A DNA stretch of 64,000 nucleotides from Halopseudomonas sabulinigri (GCF_900105255.1 NZ_LT629763.1:682001-746000); one strand, 5' to 3'; positions 18,377-27,509 are shown, numbered from the stretch's first letter. The notes: generated from the sequence alone by a model not told the origin. Made by a program: numbers and translations.

Positions 18377-18754
18377 TTAAGCAGTCGTGCCCAACCGGCG
18401 CGCTGCCAGCAGCAAAACAGCGGCAATAATCACTTCCGGCGCAATCAGATCAAGCGCCAGCGCCGCATCATGCACCGCCCACGCCAGCACCCGCCCCAGC
18501 GCCGCAATACCCAGCAGCATGGCGGCCGGGTAAAACCAGAGACGCTGCGACGTCACCAAACCAAGCAGAATAAGCACGCCCAAGGTGAGGAAGAAGGCAG
18601 CAAAGTCACCAATCTGCGTACTGCGCCCCACGTCGTCCAACAACGGCATACCCAGCTGACCCGCCGCGCCAGAGGGATCCACCAGCCAACGCAACCCGAT
18701 CAGCAGAAACATAAGGCCAAGCAAACCTGCAACTACCGTCAGTATCTTGTTCAT
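18377..18754 (-). CDS. DUF4345-like small membrane protein
   Basis: A 125-residue protein with about four hydrophobic helices. It has the G-L-R-W-L-V-D-P segment near residue 21 and the S-T-Q-I-G-D-F-A-A-F-F motif around 45-55 seen in DUF4345-like small integral membrane proteins. No function is known. The gene is convergent with ilvD, and the ATG is preceded by CCGGAGACAAC, which supplies the ribosome site. Confidence 0.7.
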   Translation of the reverse strand: MNKILTVVAGLLGLMFLLIGLRWLVDPSGAAGQLGMPLLDDVGRSTQIGDFAAFFLTLGVLILLGLVTSQRLWFYPAAMLLGIAALGRVLAWAVHDAALALDLIAPEVIIAAVLLLAARRLGTTA

Positions 18755-18822
18755 TGTTGTCTCCGGAATGATTATTTTTATCTAACTTTGGTTACCTGCA
18801 CTCGGTTGCCAAGTCGATTGAG

Positions 18823-18870
18823 AGCCCCGTTAACTAAGATAGCCTCGGGAAGCATCATCGGGGCTTTTTA
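18823..18870 (+). terminator. Isolated terminator-like hairpin
   Basis: AGCCCCG at 18823-18829 pairs with CGGGGCT at 18859-18865, followed by a TTTTTA tract. No plus-strand gene lies directly upstream, so it may end a short untranslated transcript or mark a lost gene. Confidence 0.4.
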
Positions 18871-19007
18871 CATTGCAGGCGGGGATATTTTCTTGCTAAA
18901 GCATGCACATATAACCCAATTTTTCATGTCGATGGAATCGACATGAGGTCTTGGATTGACAGCTCCTTCGCAACCGATAAACTCGCGAGAGTCGGAGATG
19001 TCATTAC

Positions 19008-20708
19008 ATGGATTACTACATCGAACGCGCGGAAGAGCTATTCGCCGCCTATCAGGCCGTTGCGCCGGAAGCTGTCCACTCGGCTTGGCTCCATCTGTTG
19101 CCCACACAACCGGGGCTGGCCTGCGACATCGGCGCAGGTTCAGGTAGAGACGCGCGCTGGCTCGCCAGTCTGGGCTGGAATGTTACGGCCGTGGAGCCCA
19201 GCGATAAGCTGCGCCAACTCGGCGCCTCGCACACTACAGCCCAACGCTGCAGCCCTGGTTCAGTAACCTGGCTGGATGACACCCTGCCCGAACTCAAACG
19301 CCTACGCTCACTGGATCAGCGCTTTCAACTGATCCTTATCAGCGCCGTGTGGATGCACCTGCCACCTACCCAACACGAACGGGCCATGCGAATTGTCAGC
19401 GACCTGCTGACTCCGGGCGGAATTCTGGTTATCTCGTTGCGAATTGGTGAAGACAAGGAGCAGCGCTTTCATCCGGTCACGGCGCAACAGCTACAAAACC
19501 TCGCACAGGGCCGCGCACTGGCCCCAAAGGTCTACCAAAGACAACCCGACCTCACCCGCCCCAGTATAGAGTGGGACTGCCTGGCTTTTGTGTTGCCTGA
19601 TGATGGCAGCGGCAGCCTTCCCCTGTTGCGCAACATCATCGTCAACGACAACAAGTCAGCGTCCTACAAACTAGGACTACTGCGCGCGCTGATCCGCATA
19701 GCAGAAGGCACACCCGGCATGGTCACCCGACGAGATGAAGCCTGGGTGGAAATACCCTTTGGGCTGGTCGCGCTCTACTGGCTGAAGATGTACATGCCAC
19801 TTGTGCTGAAACACAACCTGATCCAGACCCCGACCGCCGATCATGCCAACCAGAAAGGCTACGGCTGGGCCAGTAGTCACTTTTACAAACTGCATACGCT
19901 ATCACCCTACGATCTGCGCGTTGGTGCAACTTTTGATGCCGAAACCGCCGCCAGCCTGATCGCTGCGCTCAAGGATATCTGCCGCAATATCGAAGCCATG
20001 CCAGTCAAGTACATAACCTACCCCGGTCAGGCCAAGCAGGTATTCGAAAGCAACCGCCTCGGGGGACGTTTCGCCAAAGGCGCCTGGCAATGCAACAAGC
20101 AAACACTTAGCGAGTTCGGCACGTTCAGAGTCCCCGCATGCCTATGGCAAACCTTCTCCCAGCACGCCTGCTGGCTGGAACCTGCCATTCTCAGTGAATG
20201 GACGCGGCTGATGCGCTCATGGAGCATGCACTACGACCCCGGCGTTTACGAACGCGCCCTGCAGTGGAATGAAGACAGGCGCGACACCGCAGAAGTCAGA
20301 AACAGAATCGCCGCAATGCAGCGGGTAGGCCGCGACGTCTCATGCGTCTGGAGCCATAAACACCTAGGCCCCGACCGCTACGCCGTGGACCACTGCTTCC
20401 CCTGGGCTCGCTGGCTCAATAATGACCTATGGAATCTGGTGCCCGCAGCTGAAGCCATCAACAGCGCAAAGGGAGACAAACTTCCTTCCGCCCTCCTCCT
20501 GGAAAATTCGAAAGAGTTGATACTCGACTGGTGGAATGAAGCCTACCTCTCGGATCAGAAGTTTTCCGAGCGCTTTCTGATTGAGGCTGAAGCGGCGCTG
20601 CCATTGGTTTCGCAGCAGAGCACCGTGGGAGATATTTTTGCGGCGATGCAGCATCAGCGAGCGAAATTGAAGGCTAGCCAGCAGTTGGCAGAGTGGTCGT
20701 TTAGCTGA
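19008..20708 (+). CDS. SAM methyltransferase - HNH endonuclease fusion, candidate defence protein
   Basis: A 566-residue fusion. Residues about 30-190 form a class I SAM methyltransferase with motif I D-I-G-A-G-S-G at 40-46, an acidic E63 after beta strand 2 and W-M-H-L-P at 115-119. It lacks a DPPY/NPPY motif, so base methylation is not implied. A middle region opens with N-D-N-K-S-A-S-Y-K-L-x-L-L-R-A-L near 213-228, a stretch found in other HNH proteins. The HNH site is at 446-491: C446, H450, D461-H462, N476, N485 and K488 are all present. The downstream DUF3883 gene reads the same way. A role in anti-phage defence is inferred from domains and neighbours. Confidence 0.75.
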   Translation: MDYYIERAEELFAAYQAVAPEAVHSAWLHLLPTQPGLACDIGAGSGRDARWLASLGWNVTAVEPSDKLRQLGASHTTAQRCSPGSVTWLDDTLPELKRLRSLDQRFQLILISAVWMHLPPTQHERAMRIVSDLLTPGGILVISLRIGEDKEQRFHPVTAQQLQNLAQGRALAPKVYQRQPDLTRPSIEWDCLAFVLPDDGSGSLPLLRNIIVNDNKSASYKLGLLRALIRIAEGTPGMVTRRDEAWVEIPFGLVALYWLKMYMPLVLKHNLIQTPTADHANQKGYGWASSHFYKLHTLSPYDLRVGATFDAETAASLIAALKDICRNIEAMPVKYITYPGQAKQVFESNRLGGRFAKGAWQCNKQTLSEFGTFRVPACLWQTFSQHACWLEPAILSEWTRLMRSWSMHYDPGVYERALQWNEDRRDTAEVRNRIAAMQRVGRDVSCVWSHKHLGPDRYAVDHCFPWARWLNNDLWNLVPAAEAINSAKGDKLPSALLLENSKELILDWWNEAYLSDQKFSERFLIEAEAALPLVSQQSTVGDIFAAMQHQRAKLKASQQLAEWSFS

Positions 20709-20798
20709 ACTGCCGCTCCCTAAAAGGGTGCGGTGCGCCTTTAAGTTAGAACACGAAGTCTCATTGACGCCCTCGGTGGCCTATAAGGAGTATTGAAC

Positions 20799-21638
20799 AT
20801 GGCGAACGGACCCTGGAGTCAAGAAGAAGTCCGCTTGGCGGTTGCAGACTACAAGAGGATGCTCGTACAACAACTGAGCGGGCAGAAATACAGTAAAACC
20901 CACCACCGCCGCGCCTTGCAATCAATGCTGAATGGCCGGTCGGAAGGGTCTATTGAGCGCAAACATCAAAATATCAGCGCCATACTAAATGAACTGGAGT
21001 GCCCGTGGATCATCGGCTACAAGCCGCTCGGAAATTACCAGGCACTGCTCGTCCAAGCCGTCCTAGAGACACTGGTGAACGACCCAATATTCGACCAAGC
21101 TGCGCGTCACGCTAGTGAGCAGCCAGCCATTGTTCCAATGGGAGTGAACTTCGATTATTGGATCGAGCCTATTCCCCAGCCAACAGATATTAGTGAACCC
21201 GCCAATACACCAACGTTTCTAGCCATGAAGCGCGACTACGTGGCGCGCGAAGCTCGGAACCGCTCGCTTGGCCTGGCTGGAGAAGAGTTGGTCTTCAGCT
21301 ATGAACAACAGCGCTTAGAACGCAGTGGCTACGGATCACTTGCTGGCAAAGTAGAACACACGTCAGTCAAGCGAGGAGACGGAGCCGGCTACGACATCCT
21401 CTCGTTCGAAACCGATGGTAGGGAAAGATTTATCGAGGTAAAGACCACCGCGTTTGCAAAAGCCACGCCCTTCTACATCAGTCGCAACGAAGTAGAATTC
21501 TCCAAAGTCACATCTGATCGTTACCACCTTTACCGGCTCTTCGAGTTTAGAACAAAGCCTCGAATGTTCGCTTTAGCGGGCAACATGCAACAGCAATTGC
21601 GACTTGATCCGGCGACCTATCTTGCTTCGTTGGGTTAG
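20799..21638 (+). CDS. DUF3883 domain protein, PD-(D/E)XK nuclease-like
   Basis: A 279-residue protein. The N-terminal region (1-95) carries W-S-Q-E-E-V, L-x-G-R-S-x-G-S-I-E-x-K-H-Q-N-I-S-A and G-Y-K-P segments common to DUF3883-linked proteins. The C-terminal DUF3883 domain (about 155-275) has a nuclease-like core: an E in G-E-E-L-V near 162, D199 in G-Y-D-I-L-S, and E213-x-K215 in F-I-E-V-K-T-T. The ATG at 20799 has AAGGAG 8 bases upstream. It follows the methyltransferase-HNH gene by 90 bases, which suggests co-transcription. DUF3883 proteins are often found in restriction and defence loci. Confidence 0.78.
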   Translation: MANGPWSQEEVRLAVADYKRMLVQQLSGQKYSKTHHRRALQSMLNGRSEGSIERKHQNISAILNELECPWIIGYKPLGNYQALLVQAVLETLVNDPIFDQAARHASEQPAIVPMGVNFDYWIEPIPQPTDISEPANTPTFLAMKRDYVAREARNRSLGLAGEELVFSYEQQRLERSGYGSLAGKVEHTSVKRGDGAGYDILSFETDGRERFIEVKTTAFAKATPFYISRNEVEFSKVTSDRYHLYRLFEFRTKPRMFALAGNMQQQLRLDPATYLASLG

Positions 21639-21907
21639 TGGCAAACCTAAGAGCAATCAATCACACTGACCCCATTGATTCCGAAGACCACACAAATAAA
21701 TCTGTCACCTTTTCAGTCACGGGAAGCAGGGAGTCCACCGTATCAAGTAGCTGGGGCGGTAAGCAGATTGAAAAAGCCCTGCGAATCGGTGTCTTTGGCG
21801 TAGTGACGGATGCAGCGGTGTTGATGAGTGGCGGTCCGGCGTCTAGGGTGCATGGAAGGCTGGCTCCGGGGTTGTCGGGTGATCGCTTGGTCGCTTTCAC
21901 CATGTGA
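21638..21907 (+). other. Doubtful 89-codon open frame and mobile-element-like remnant
   Basis: An open frame starting with GTG inside the preceding stop. It has no ribosome site and no recognisable domain. The DNA carries CTGACCCCATTGAT near 21667 and CTGACCCCAATTAC near 21971, phrases I associate with REP/RAYT-type repeat neighbourhoods, and the frame ends beside a GC-rich inverted repeat. I treat it as decayed repeat-element DNA rather than a gene. Confidence 0.35.
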
Positions 21908-21924
21908 CCCCGAGCCAGCCTTTC
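21854..21924. repeat. Imperfect GC-rich inverted repeat
   Basis: Left arm GAAGGCTGGCTCCGGGG (21855-21871) and right arm CCCCGAGCCAGCCTTTC (21908-21924) are nearly complementary, with a loop of 36 bases. It could be a REP-like palindrome or a large terminator after the DUF3883 gene. Confidence 0.5.
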
Positions 21925-22117
21925 AATTTCAACTCAAGTGCTTAGCGCTTAAATAGGTGCCATTCTTATCTGACCCCAATTACTAATATTTTGCGTGTTG
22001 ATCGTCAAGAGCAAAGAGTTACTAAGAAATAGGAGTACATCAAAGCAGGTGATTAAATCCGCCACTTCGTTGACTCTAAACTAGTCCGCAACAATCCTAA
22101 TAGATATTTATTTTGTA

Positions 22118-23341
22118 TCAGAACTCGGAGATATACCTTTCAAAGAATTCCTGAATAACTCTCGCGCTTGTGAATGCGGAATATTTTTGGTAACTATCGT
22201 TTTTTTGATTGTCTGCATGGTCGCATACAGATTTCACCGCAAAGAAAATTGGTTTAGGCTCTGGGGCGCTGTTCGCGGCACTATAGATACCGTAGATTTC
22301 CATTTCGATTCCGAGCAGAGCTCGCTGCTGATTCTCAATAATGTCCTCTACTATCCTGTAGTCCGCCAATACAGCTGAGCCACAAGCAACCGGTCCAGAG
22401 TGAAGGCGCAGTTCTGTATCAGGCTTTTCTCCTCGCCATTCATCTTTGATTTTTGCGAGAAAACCTGGCGTTCTAGCGATTTGCAAAACGCGCGATTCAA
22501 TTGACTCGCTAACATGAATCTGATGAGGCGCGATGTAAAACTGCGACCCTTCATCATTCGATAGGCGCTTACCACACTGGTAATCCCAACTTGGATTCGC
22601 AAGAAGAACGTCGCCATAGTTAGTCTTTCCAGGAACACCTGCACAAATACCAGGCATAACAAGAAATCGAGGCTTGCACAGAGCAATCAGCCTAGTTGCC
22701 AATATGGTAGCTGCAACCATACCCATTCTTAAGCTGTGGGCTACCACCACAGAGTACGTTTTCTTACCTGAAGTGAAGCTTCCTCGTCTGACTGGAGTGC
22801 TCTGGTCTAGCAGCTCCCAATCACCCCAGTTCCAAGGCAAGTCAAGTATTGCAGTGCACTCAGGATTGTAAAGCGCTGCGATTATGCACAAATCAACAGG
22901 CTCTACATCGTGCCTTTTACCAGACTCTAAGTTGATCATGTACTGGGCGCAGTTCAAGATGGCTTTCAGCCAGTCATCAGTTTTCTCATCATAGTGATGA
23001 AAAACCATAGAGCCACAAGTCTGCAGACTTCGGACTTCTGAAATATAATCATCGTAGGCAGAAAAACCAACAATCAACTTAGGCTTACGCAGCCCTTCTT
23101 CTGAGTCGTGCAACTCATCAAGCAACTGCTTAACCACATCTAAAGAGGGATTTTCTTCTATAACTTCTGGAAGACACAAGTCCAGAACCACCAAATCGTA
23201 CGATTCCGAGCGAAGCTTTAATCGCGCATCCGAAGCGGATTCTGCAGTATGAATGTCATCTCTAGAAATGTTTAGCGCGATCATGCCTCTGATTAGCGGC
23301 AGAATTTTCGCTCGATTATCATCAATAATTAAAATATTCAA
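22118..23341 (-). CDS. dtcC: Detocs effector DtcC: receiver domain fused to nucleoside-phosphorylase-like ATP nucleosidase
   Basis: A 407-residue two-domain protein. Residues 1-130 form a response-regulator receiver with D7-D8, phospho-acceptor D54 in V-V-L-D-L and S94 in F-S-A-Y; the usual Lys position holds His (115-116). Residues 148-400 form a PNP/MTAN-type domain with M-P-G-I-C-A-G at 229-235, G-S-A-V-L-A-D at 321-327, G-I-E-M-E at 344-348 and catalytic D374 in S-V-C-D-H-A-D. In the Detocs system this effector is switched on by phosphotransfer and cleaves ATP to adenine and ribose triphosphate, stopping phage growth. It overlaps dtcB by 4 bases. The region is AT-rich compared with neighbours. 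Confidence 0.82.
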   Translation of the reverse strand: MNILIIDDNRAKILPLIRGMIALNISRDDIHTAESASDARLKLRSESYDLVVLDLCLPEVIEENPSLDVVKQLLDELHDSEEGLRKPKLIVGFSAYDDYISEVRSLQTCGSMVFHHYDEKTDDWLKAILNCAQYMINLESGKRHDVEPVDLCIIAALYNPECTAILDLPWNWGDWELLDQSTPVRRGSFTSGKKTYSVVVAHSLRMGMVAATILATRLIALCKPRFLVMPGICAGVPGKTNYGDVLLANPSWDYQCGKRLSNDEGSQFYIAPHQIHVSESIESRVLQIARTPGFLAKIKDEWRGEKPDTELRLHSGPVACGSAVLADYRIVEDIIENQQRALLGIEMEIYGIYSAANSAPEPKPIFFAVKSVCDHADNQKNDSYQKYSAFTSARVIQEFFERYISEF

Positions 23342-23820
23342 AACAACCCCTCAATCGCCATAATACTTTCAACCAGCTGCGTTTGCCATTCATCAGTGAA
23401 AGTATCGTACTTGATTAGCTCTATAAAAATTTCTGGAAATTCGTCGCCCAACTCGCATTTTAATTCTATCAACGTGGACTCTTTGCCATGAGCTAGATCT
23501 TCATCACTATCAACGGAAAAATATTCATACGCCGTAACCACAATAACAGGCGTAATCATTTCATAATTAACCATATCACGCATTACTTCCACGCCACCGA
23601 ACCCTTGCGGACGCCCACCATGTTCATCTTCGCTGATATCAAAAGTTGGCAGGGACATATCCAACACCACCAAATCGTACTGAACCAGGTCAAGTTTCTT
23701 GAGCGCCGAACGCACAGACCTAGCGAGATTGATGTCAATTCCCGGGAATACATCTACAAGGCAAGAGGTGATCTTTTCACTTTTAGGCCCCTCATCCTCA
23801 ACAAGTAACAATCTCATCAT
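23338..23820 (-). CDS. dtcB: Detocs phosphate-buffer receiver DtcB
   Basis: A 160-residue stand-alone receiver domain with acidic E9-D10-E11 (V-E-D-E), phospho-acceptor D54 in V-V-L-D-M, T96 in V-T-A-Y and the conserved Lys at 137 in L-I-K-Y-D. No output domain is present. In Detocs, DtcB acts as a sink that soaks up leaked phosphate so the effector stays off without infection. Its start overlaps dtcA by about 23 bases and its end overlaps dtcC by 4, so the three are tightly coupled. The second ATG, at 23817, has a better-spaced GGAG and may be the true start. Confidence 0.75.
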   Translation of the reverse strand: MMRLLLVEDEGPKSEKITSCLVDVFPGIDINLARSVRSALKKLDLVQYDLVVLDMSLPTFDISEDEHGGRPQGFGGVEVMRDMVNYEMITPVIVVTAYEYFSVDSDEDLAHGKESTLIELKCELGDEFPEIFIELIKYDTFTDEWQTQLVESIMAIEGLF

Positions 23821-26800
23821 TCAGCTCCGATGAATAAGGGCTAAAATTAATACTTTCCACAGTCAGAGCTAAATCGACATCAAGGAAAAAGCATGAGGGT
23901 GTCTGAAATCCAAATTCAATTCTACCACCAGACTCAGGCTTAACTATAGATGCAACTTTGAACAAACCACTACGTCGATCAAAAGCCATCTTGTCTATAT
24001 AAGCACCTGATGCTATATCTGCTCGAGTTGCCTCAATAAGCTCCAGACTCTTATGACTATAAGATCCAGTACCAACAGAGCTCTCAAACCTAAAGTTTAT
24101 CAAATTTCGCTCCTCATCCATTCGCGAAAAAACCTTAAGTCTTGCATTTTCTCTGCAACCTGAATGATCAGAAATATTGCCTATTACAACAAGAAAAATA
24201 TCAGCAACAACCACTAAAGCATCTGCTCGCAGCTCCATTGTCTGTATAACTTCCTTTTCAATCTCGATTTTGCAGCTTCTATGCCTAGTCATGGCTGACT
24301 GAATGGAAATATCAATAACCTCGGTGAGCGAATAAGCATATTTGCTTAGCTCTCCTTGACGTTTGTTAAACCAGTCAGCAGCCCTGTCAATAAGATTTTG
24401 AAGCTCGATGGACGCATCGTTTATTGCACTATTTAGGTCGTGACATTGATTCTCTCGGCCAAGAATATTAACCAAATCCGCACGGAGACTGTCAAAAAGA
24501 GCCACCGCTTTGGCCTTATATTCTTTTGAAAGAACTTCCCTTACACGAAAAAGGGAAGGCTCAAGCCTAAGCCAGAACATTGCGATGCTGACCTCAAACC
24601 ATGATCCTAAATCGTAGTTCGAGGATTGCAATGCGGAGCGCGCCACATACACCAACGCGGGAGCCAGCGGCAGATCAATTAATCCATTAGGATATTCAGG
24701 CCTTTTGATATGAAGAACGGAATCCTTGAGGTGAGATGTCAAGGCATCGTATTTTGCACCAAAGTCCTTAAGTAAATCCAGAACGGTCCTAACCTCGAAC
24801 GGAGTATACCCACGGTCTTTCAGGATGGTCTGCCAGTGTACATTTTCTCGATAATTACCTTCAGAAATCTGCGTAATCAAAGAATCTTTATCGAGCGCAC
24901 CCCTTAAATATCCAGCGATAGAATTATGACGCACACGTTTGCTTAGGTAGCTATTCAGCCCATGCGGTTTATCAAACAGAAATCTCTCTCTAAGCTCCCA
25001 TAGCATGGAAACAACGATATCGTCAGCTTCACTTTTTGGGGCATCAAGATATGACTTTGGGGTAGACTGAACCATAAAGTCTTTAATAACATCATCTAAA
25101 TCTTCAGCAATACCAATTCCTGCCTCCACAAGACTCTTATAGCGCGATAGGTTTTCCTGAAGCTCAGCATGGGCCCATCTCGAAATCCCTTCTAAATCTA
25201 CGTGTATTCTGCTGCCGTCAACGACTTTCAATCCCTCTCTAATTCGAAGACTGCTTGAGAGCGTGAGAATTTCAGTCTCATATACATCGGTATTTTCAGG
25301 ATCCAGCTCTAAAAGCGTGCCCAATATCCGCAGTCGTTCTTCATCTACAGCTTTGGTGCCCTCGAGGTGCTTACACATATCCAAAATCGACGGCGCACAC
25401 AAGTTTCTCATAAAGTAGATAACATTTGCTTTGCCGAAACGCTCAATGTGATCAGATAAAGTTGACGGCTTATCGAGATGGTTACTTCGGAGGAATGAGT
25501 CGACCGCCGTCCGACGTAGCGTAGCCAGACCATTGCTGGGGCTGGACTTATACACCTGATGCAAAAGTATCGGGACTGATATCTCATCTGAATACTGGCG
25601 CAAATCAGCCCACCGAGTATATTTATTTACCAAGGCCGTAAATGGTAGAAGGTCAACATAGCTTCTGCCGGTAGAAATCACTTCTCCAAATATCCTTATT
25701 GCGCTTCGAGTATCACCGAGGGATATAAGAGCATCAGCTTCAACAGATGTGAACCTATGCTCAATAAGATGGAATCCATCCCGAGCCTTCTGCTCGCCCA
25801 ACGTCTCAATCAGTAACTTATGTTCTCTCCGCTGAAAGGCTCCTAAAGCCTGGGCTATACTAACTGCTATTGGAGGTAACACACCGTCTTTAGCGTCACC
25901 TGATCTTCGAATATCTACAAAGCTCTTTACTGCAACAGCAGGGCTTGAATTGCTTTTGTACAGAAGCCTTTCAACTTTAGATCCAGGAGGCGCATCATAA
26001 GGCGAAAACGTAGGATTGTTTAGAAAGAAATATAGCTTCGCCTTTTCATTTTTAAAAGAAATAGGATCATGCTCTCGCCTCACAACATCCAGAAACGCCT
26101 TGCATGATGGAAACACATGAAAATTTCGAAGAGTCTTCTCTAAAAAATCGTAGGAGCGCGCAGAGCCTGAGTTTTTGGCGATCACGTTCGCCAGTCTACG
26201 TGTATAACCATGCTCTGGCTTACGCTCCTTCAGCTTTTTACAGCTCGCTCGCTCGCCACCAAACGAAAGCGCTTCAGCAGCAATATATAACTGAAAAATA
26301 TCCTTAGGAGGATTGGATCGAAAGGTTCGCAGCGCCTCCTTAATTGCTTCTTTGTTTTTCCCGAGAAGCAACAAACCTGCAGGCTTTACATCGCAAACAT
26401 TCTGAGCACTAGCTTCTTTCCTGCCGTACACCATCTCAAGCTTGGAGATGCGCTCATCGTCCACGCCGACTCTAAGTAAAGCGCCAAAGAGAAGCCTGAA
26501 AATATCTTGGCTGTCCTCAACCCCTACCAGCTCTTGAACAATATTTACCAACCCCTCATAACAATCAATTATAGAGTGATTCTGTTGAAATCTGATAATC
26601 GAGCAAATCTCAGATTCTGTTGTAGGGACATTATGACAAAGTTTAAATCTCAAATACTCTGCTGTTTCCAGCTTCAAATTCGGCCTTGACGCTATATAAG
26701 AATTAAGGTTCGCAGCGAAGCGCTGGGTTGTCACAGCCATTTCGTTTCGCATACTTATTCTATGAGATAAAAAGCGAATGAACCCCCGCCCCGCTTCTTT

Positions 26801-27379
26801 TCGAATTACTTCAAGAATTTTTTTCTGACTTTCCAGTCCTTTGAAGGCCTGTTCCACGGACAATCTTGCTTCCACCAACCATACTGACTGGCCCAACTTT
26901 TCAGCAATCTCAACAAATAGCTTATATATCGCCTCCAAATTTCCGGACCAAAAATTGTTTTCAATCTCTCCTCTAATCCTTATAAACTCTTTTATTGTCT
27001 CACGCTCTCTGTAAAGCCTATGCGACAACCAGAATGCTTCGGAGATAAGAGAAATTTCTTTAGTGTCCCGCACGAAACTCAAGCTAGACAGCGTTGGCTT
27101 TACTTCCTTGAAAGACTTTGGCAATAGATGATCTTGCTGAGTATCCGCCCACTTTAAAAATTCATCATAATTATTGAAAGGGAGCTCCTGCCTAGCCAAA
27201 AGCAAATTCACACTCAGCGATTGCGAAAAGTAAGTTTTACGCTGAGCGGAATCATAACTATGAGAACCTTTCATATTGTAAGTTGTTGCATTACGAGCAG
27301 CGGCTATCACGCCCCGGAGCTTTGCCTTGGCTTGACTTACCGCTTTTGATTTATTCTTTTTTGAATTCCGCTTCGCCAT
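23798..27379 (-). CDS. dtcA: Detocs sensor kinase DtcA
   Basis: A 1193-residue protein. Most of it (about 30-960) is helical and repeat-like, consistent with a TPR-type sensor. The C-terminal region looks like a divergent histidine kinase: an H-D-L-N segment with H980 as likely phospho-acceptor, an ATPase N-box-like I-G-N-I-S-D-H-S-G at 1066-1074 and a G-T-G motif at 1103-1105. Position, size and partners match DtcA, which senses infection and passes phosphate to DtcC or DtcB. The Lys/Arg-rich N-terminus and AT-rich codon use suggest horizontal transfer. Without the two neighbours I could not name it. Confidence 0.7.
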   Translation of the reverse strand: MAKRNSKKNKSKAVSQAKAKLRGVIAAARNATTYNMKGSHSYDSAQRKTYFSQSLSVNLLLARQELPFNNYDEFLKWADTQQDHLLPKSFKEVKPTLSSLSFVRDTKEISLISEAFWLSHRLYRERETIKEFIRIRGEIENNFWSGNLEAIYKLFVEIAEKLGQSVWLVEARLSVEQAFKGLESQKKILEVIRKEAGRGFIRFLSHRISMRNEMAVTTQRFAANLNSYIASRPNLKLETAEYLRFKLCHNVPTTESEICSIIRFQQNHSIIDCYEGLVNIVQELVGVEDSQDIFRLLFGALLRVGVDDERISKLEMVYGRKEASAQNVCDVKPAGLLLLGKNKEAIKEALRTFRSNPPKDIFQLYIAAEALSFGGERASCKKLKERKPEHGYTRRLANVIAKNSGSARSYDFLEKTLRNFHVFPSCKAFLDVVRREHDPISFKNEKAKLYFFLNNPTFSPYDAPPGSKVERLLYKSNSSPAVAVKSFVDIRRSGDAKDGVLPPIAVSIAQALGAFQRREHKLLIETLGEQKARDGFHLIEHRFTSVEADALISLGDTRSAIRIFGEVISTGRSYVDLLPFTALVNKYTRWADLRQYSDEISVPILLHQVYKSSPSNGLATLRRTAVDSFLRSNHLDKPSTLSDHIERFGKANVIYFMRNLCAPSILDMCKHLEGTKAVDEERLRILGTLLELDPENTDVYETEILTLSSSLRIREGLKVVDGSRIHVDLEGISRWAHAELQENLSRYKSLVEAGIGIAEDLDDVIKDFMVQSTPKSYLDAPKSEADDIVVSMLWELRERFLFDKPHGLNSYLSKRVRHNSIAGYLRGALDKDSLITQISEGNYRENVHWQTILKDRGYTPFEVRTVLDLLKDFGAKYDALTSHLKDSVLHIKRPEYPNGLIDLPLAPALVYVARSALQSSNYDLGSWFEVSIAMFWLRLEPSLFRVREVLSKEYKAKAVALFDSLRADLVNILGRENQCHDLNSAINDASIELQNLIDRAADWFNKRQGELSKYAYSLTEVIDISIQSAMTRHRSCKIEIEKEVIQTMELRADALVVVADIFLVVIGNISDHSGCRENARLKVFSRMDEERNLINFRFESSVGTGSYSHKSLELIEATRADIASGAYIDKMAFDRRSGLFKVASIVKPESGGRIEFGFQTPSCFFLDVDLALTVESINFSPYSSELNDEIVTC

Positions 27380-27398
27380 GCTTCCATTCCGAGCAGTT

Positions 27399-27509
27399 TT
27401 AAGGTTGTACCTGCAACTCTTTTAAGTATCGAGCAGATAGATCCTTGCAGATTAGAAATGCCGCGTCTTCAGCAACATCGTAAATATGCAGTCTATACCG
27501 ATAACGCAC
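27399..27509 (-). pseudogene. Short coding-like fragment upstream of dtcA
   Basis: A frame open from 27542 to a TAA at 27399, with a possible GTG start at 27509 (36 codons). Its translation looks protein-like (R-L-H-I-Y-D-V-A-E-D-A-A-F-L-I then D-L-S-A-R-Y-L-K-E-L). It ends 19 bases before the dtcA ATG. It may be a tiny first gene of the operon or the tail of a lost gene. No ribosome site or family is recognised. Confidence 0.3.
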
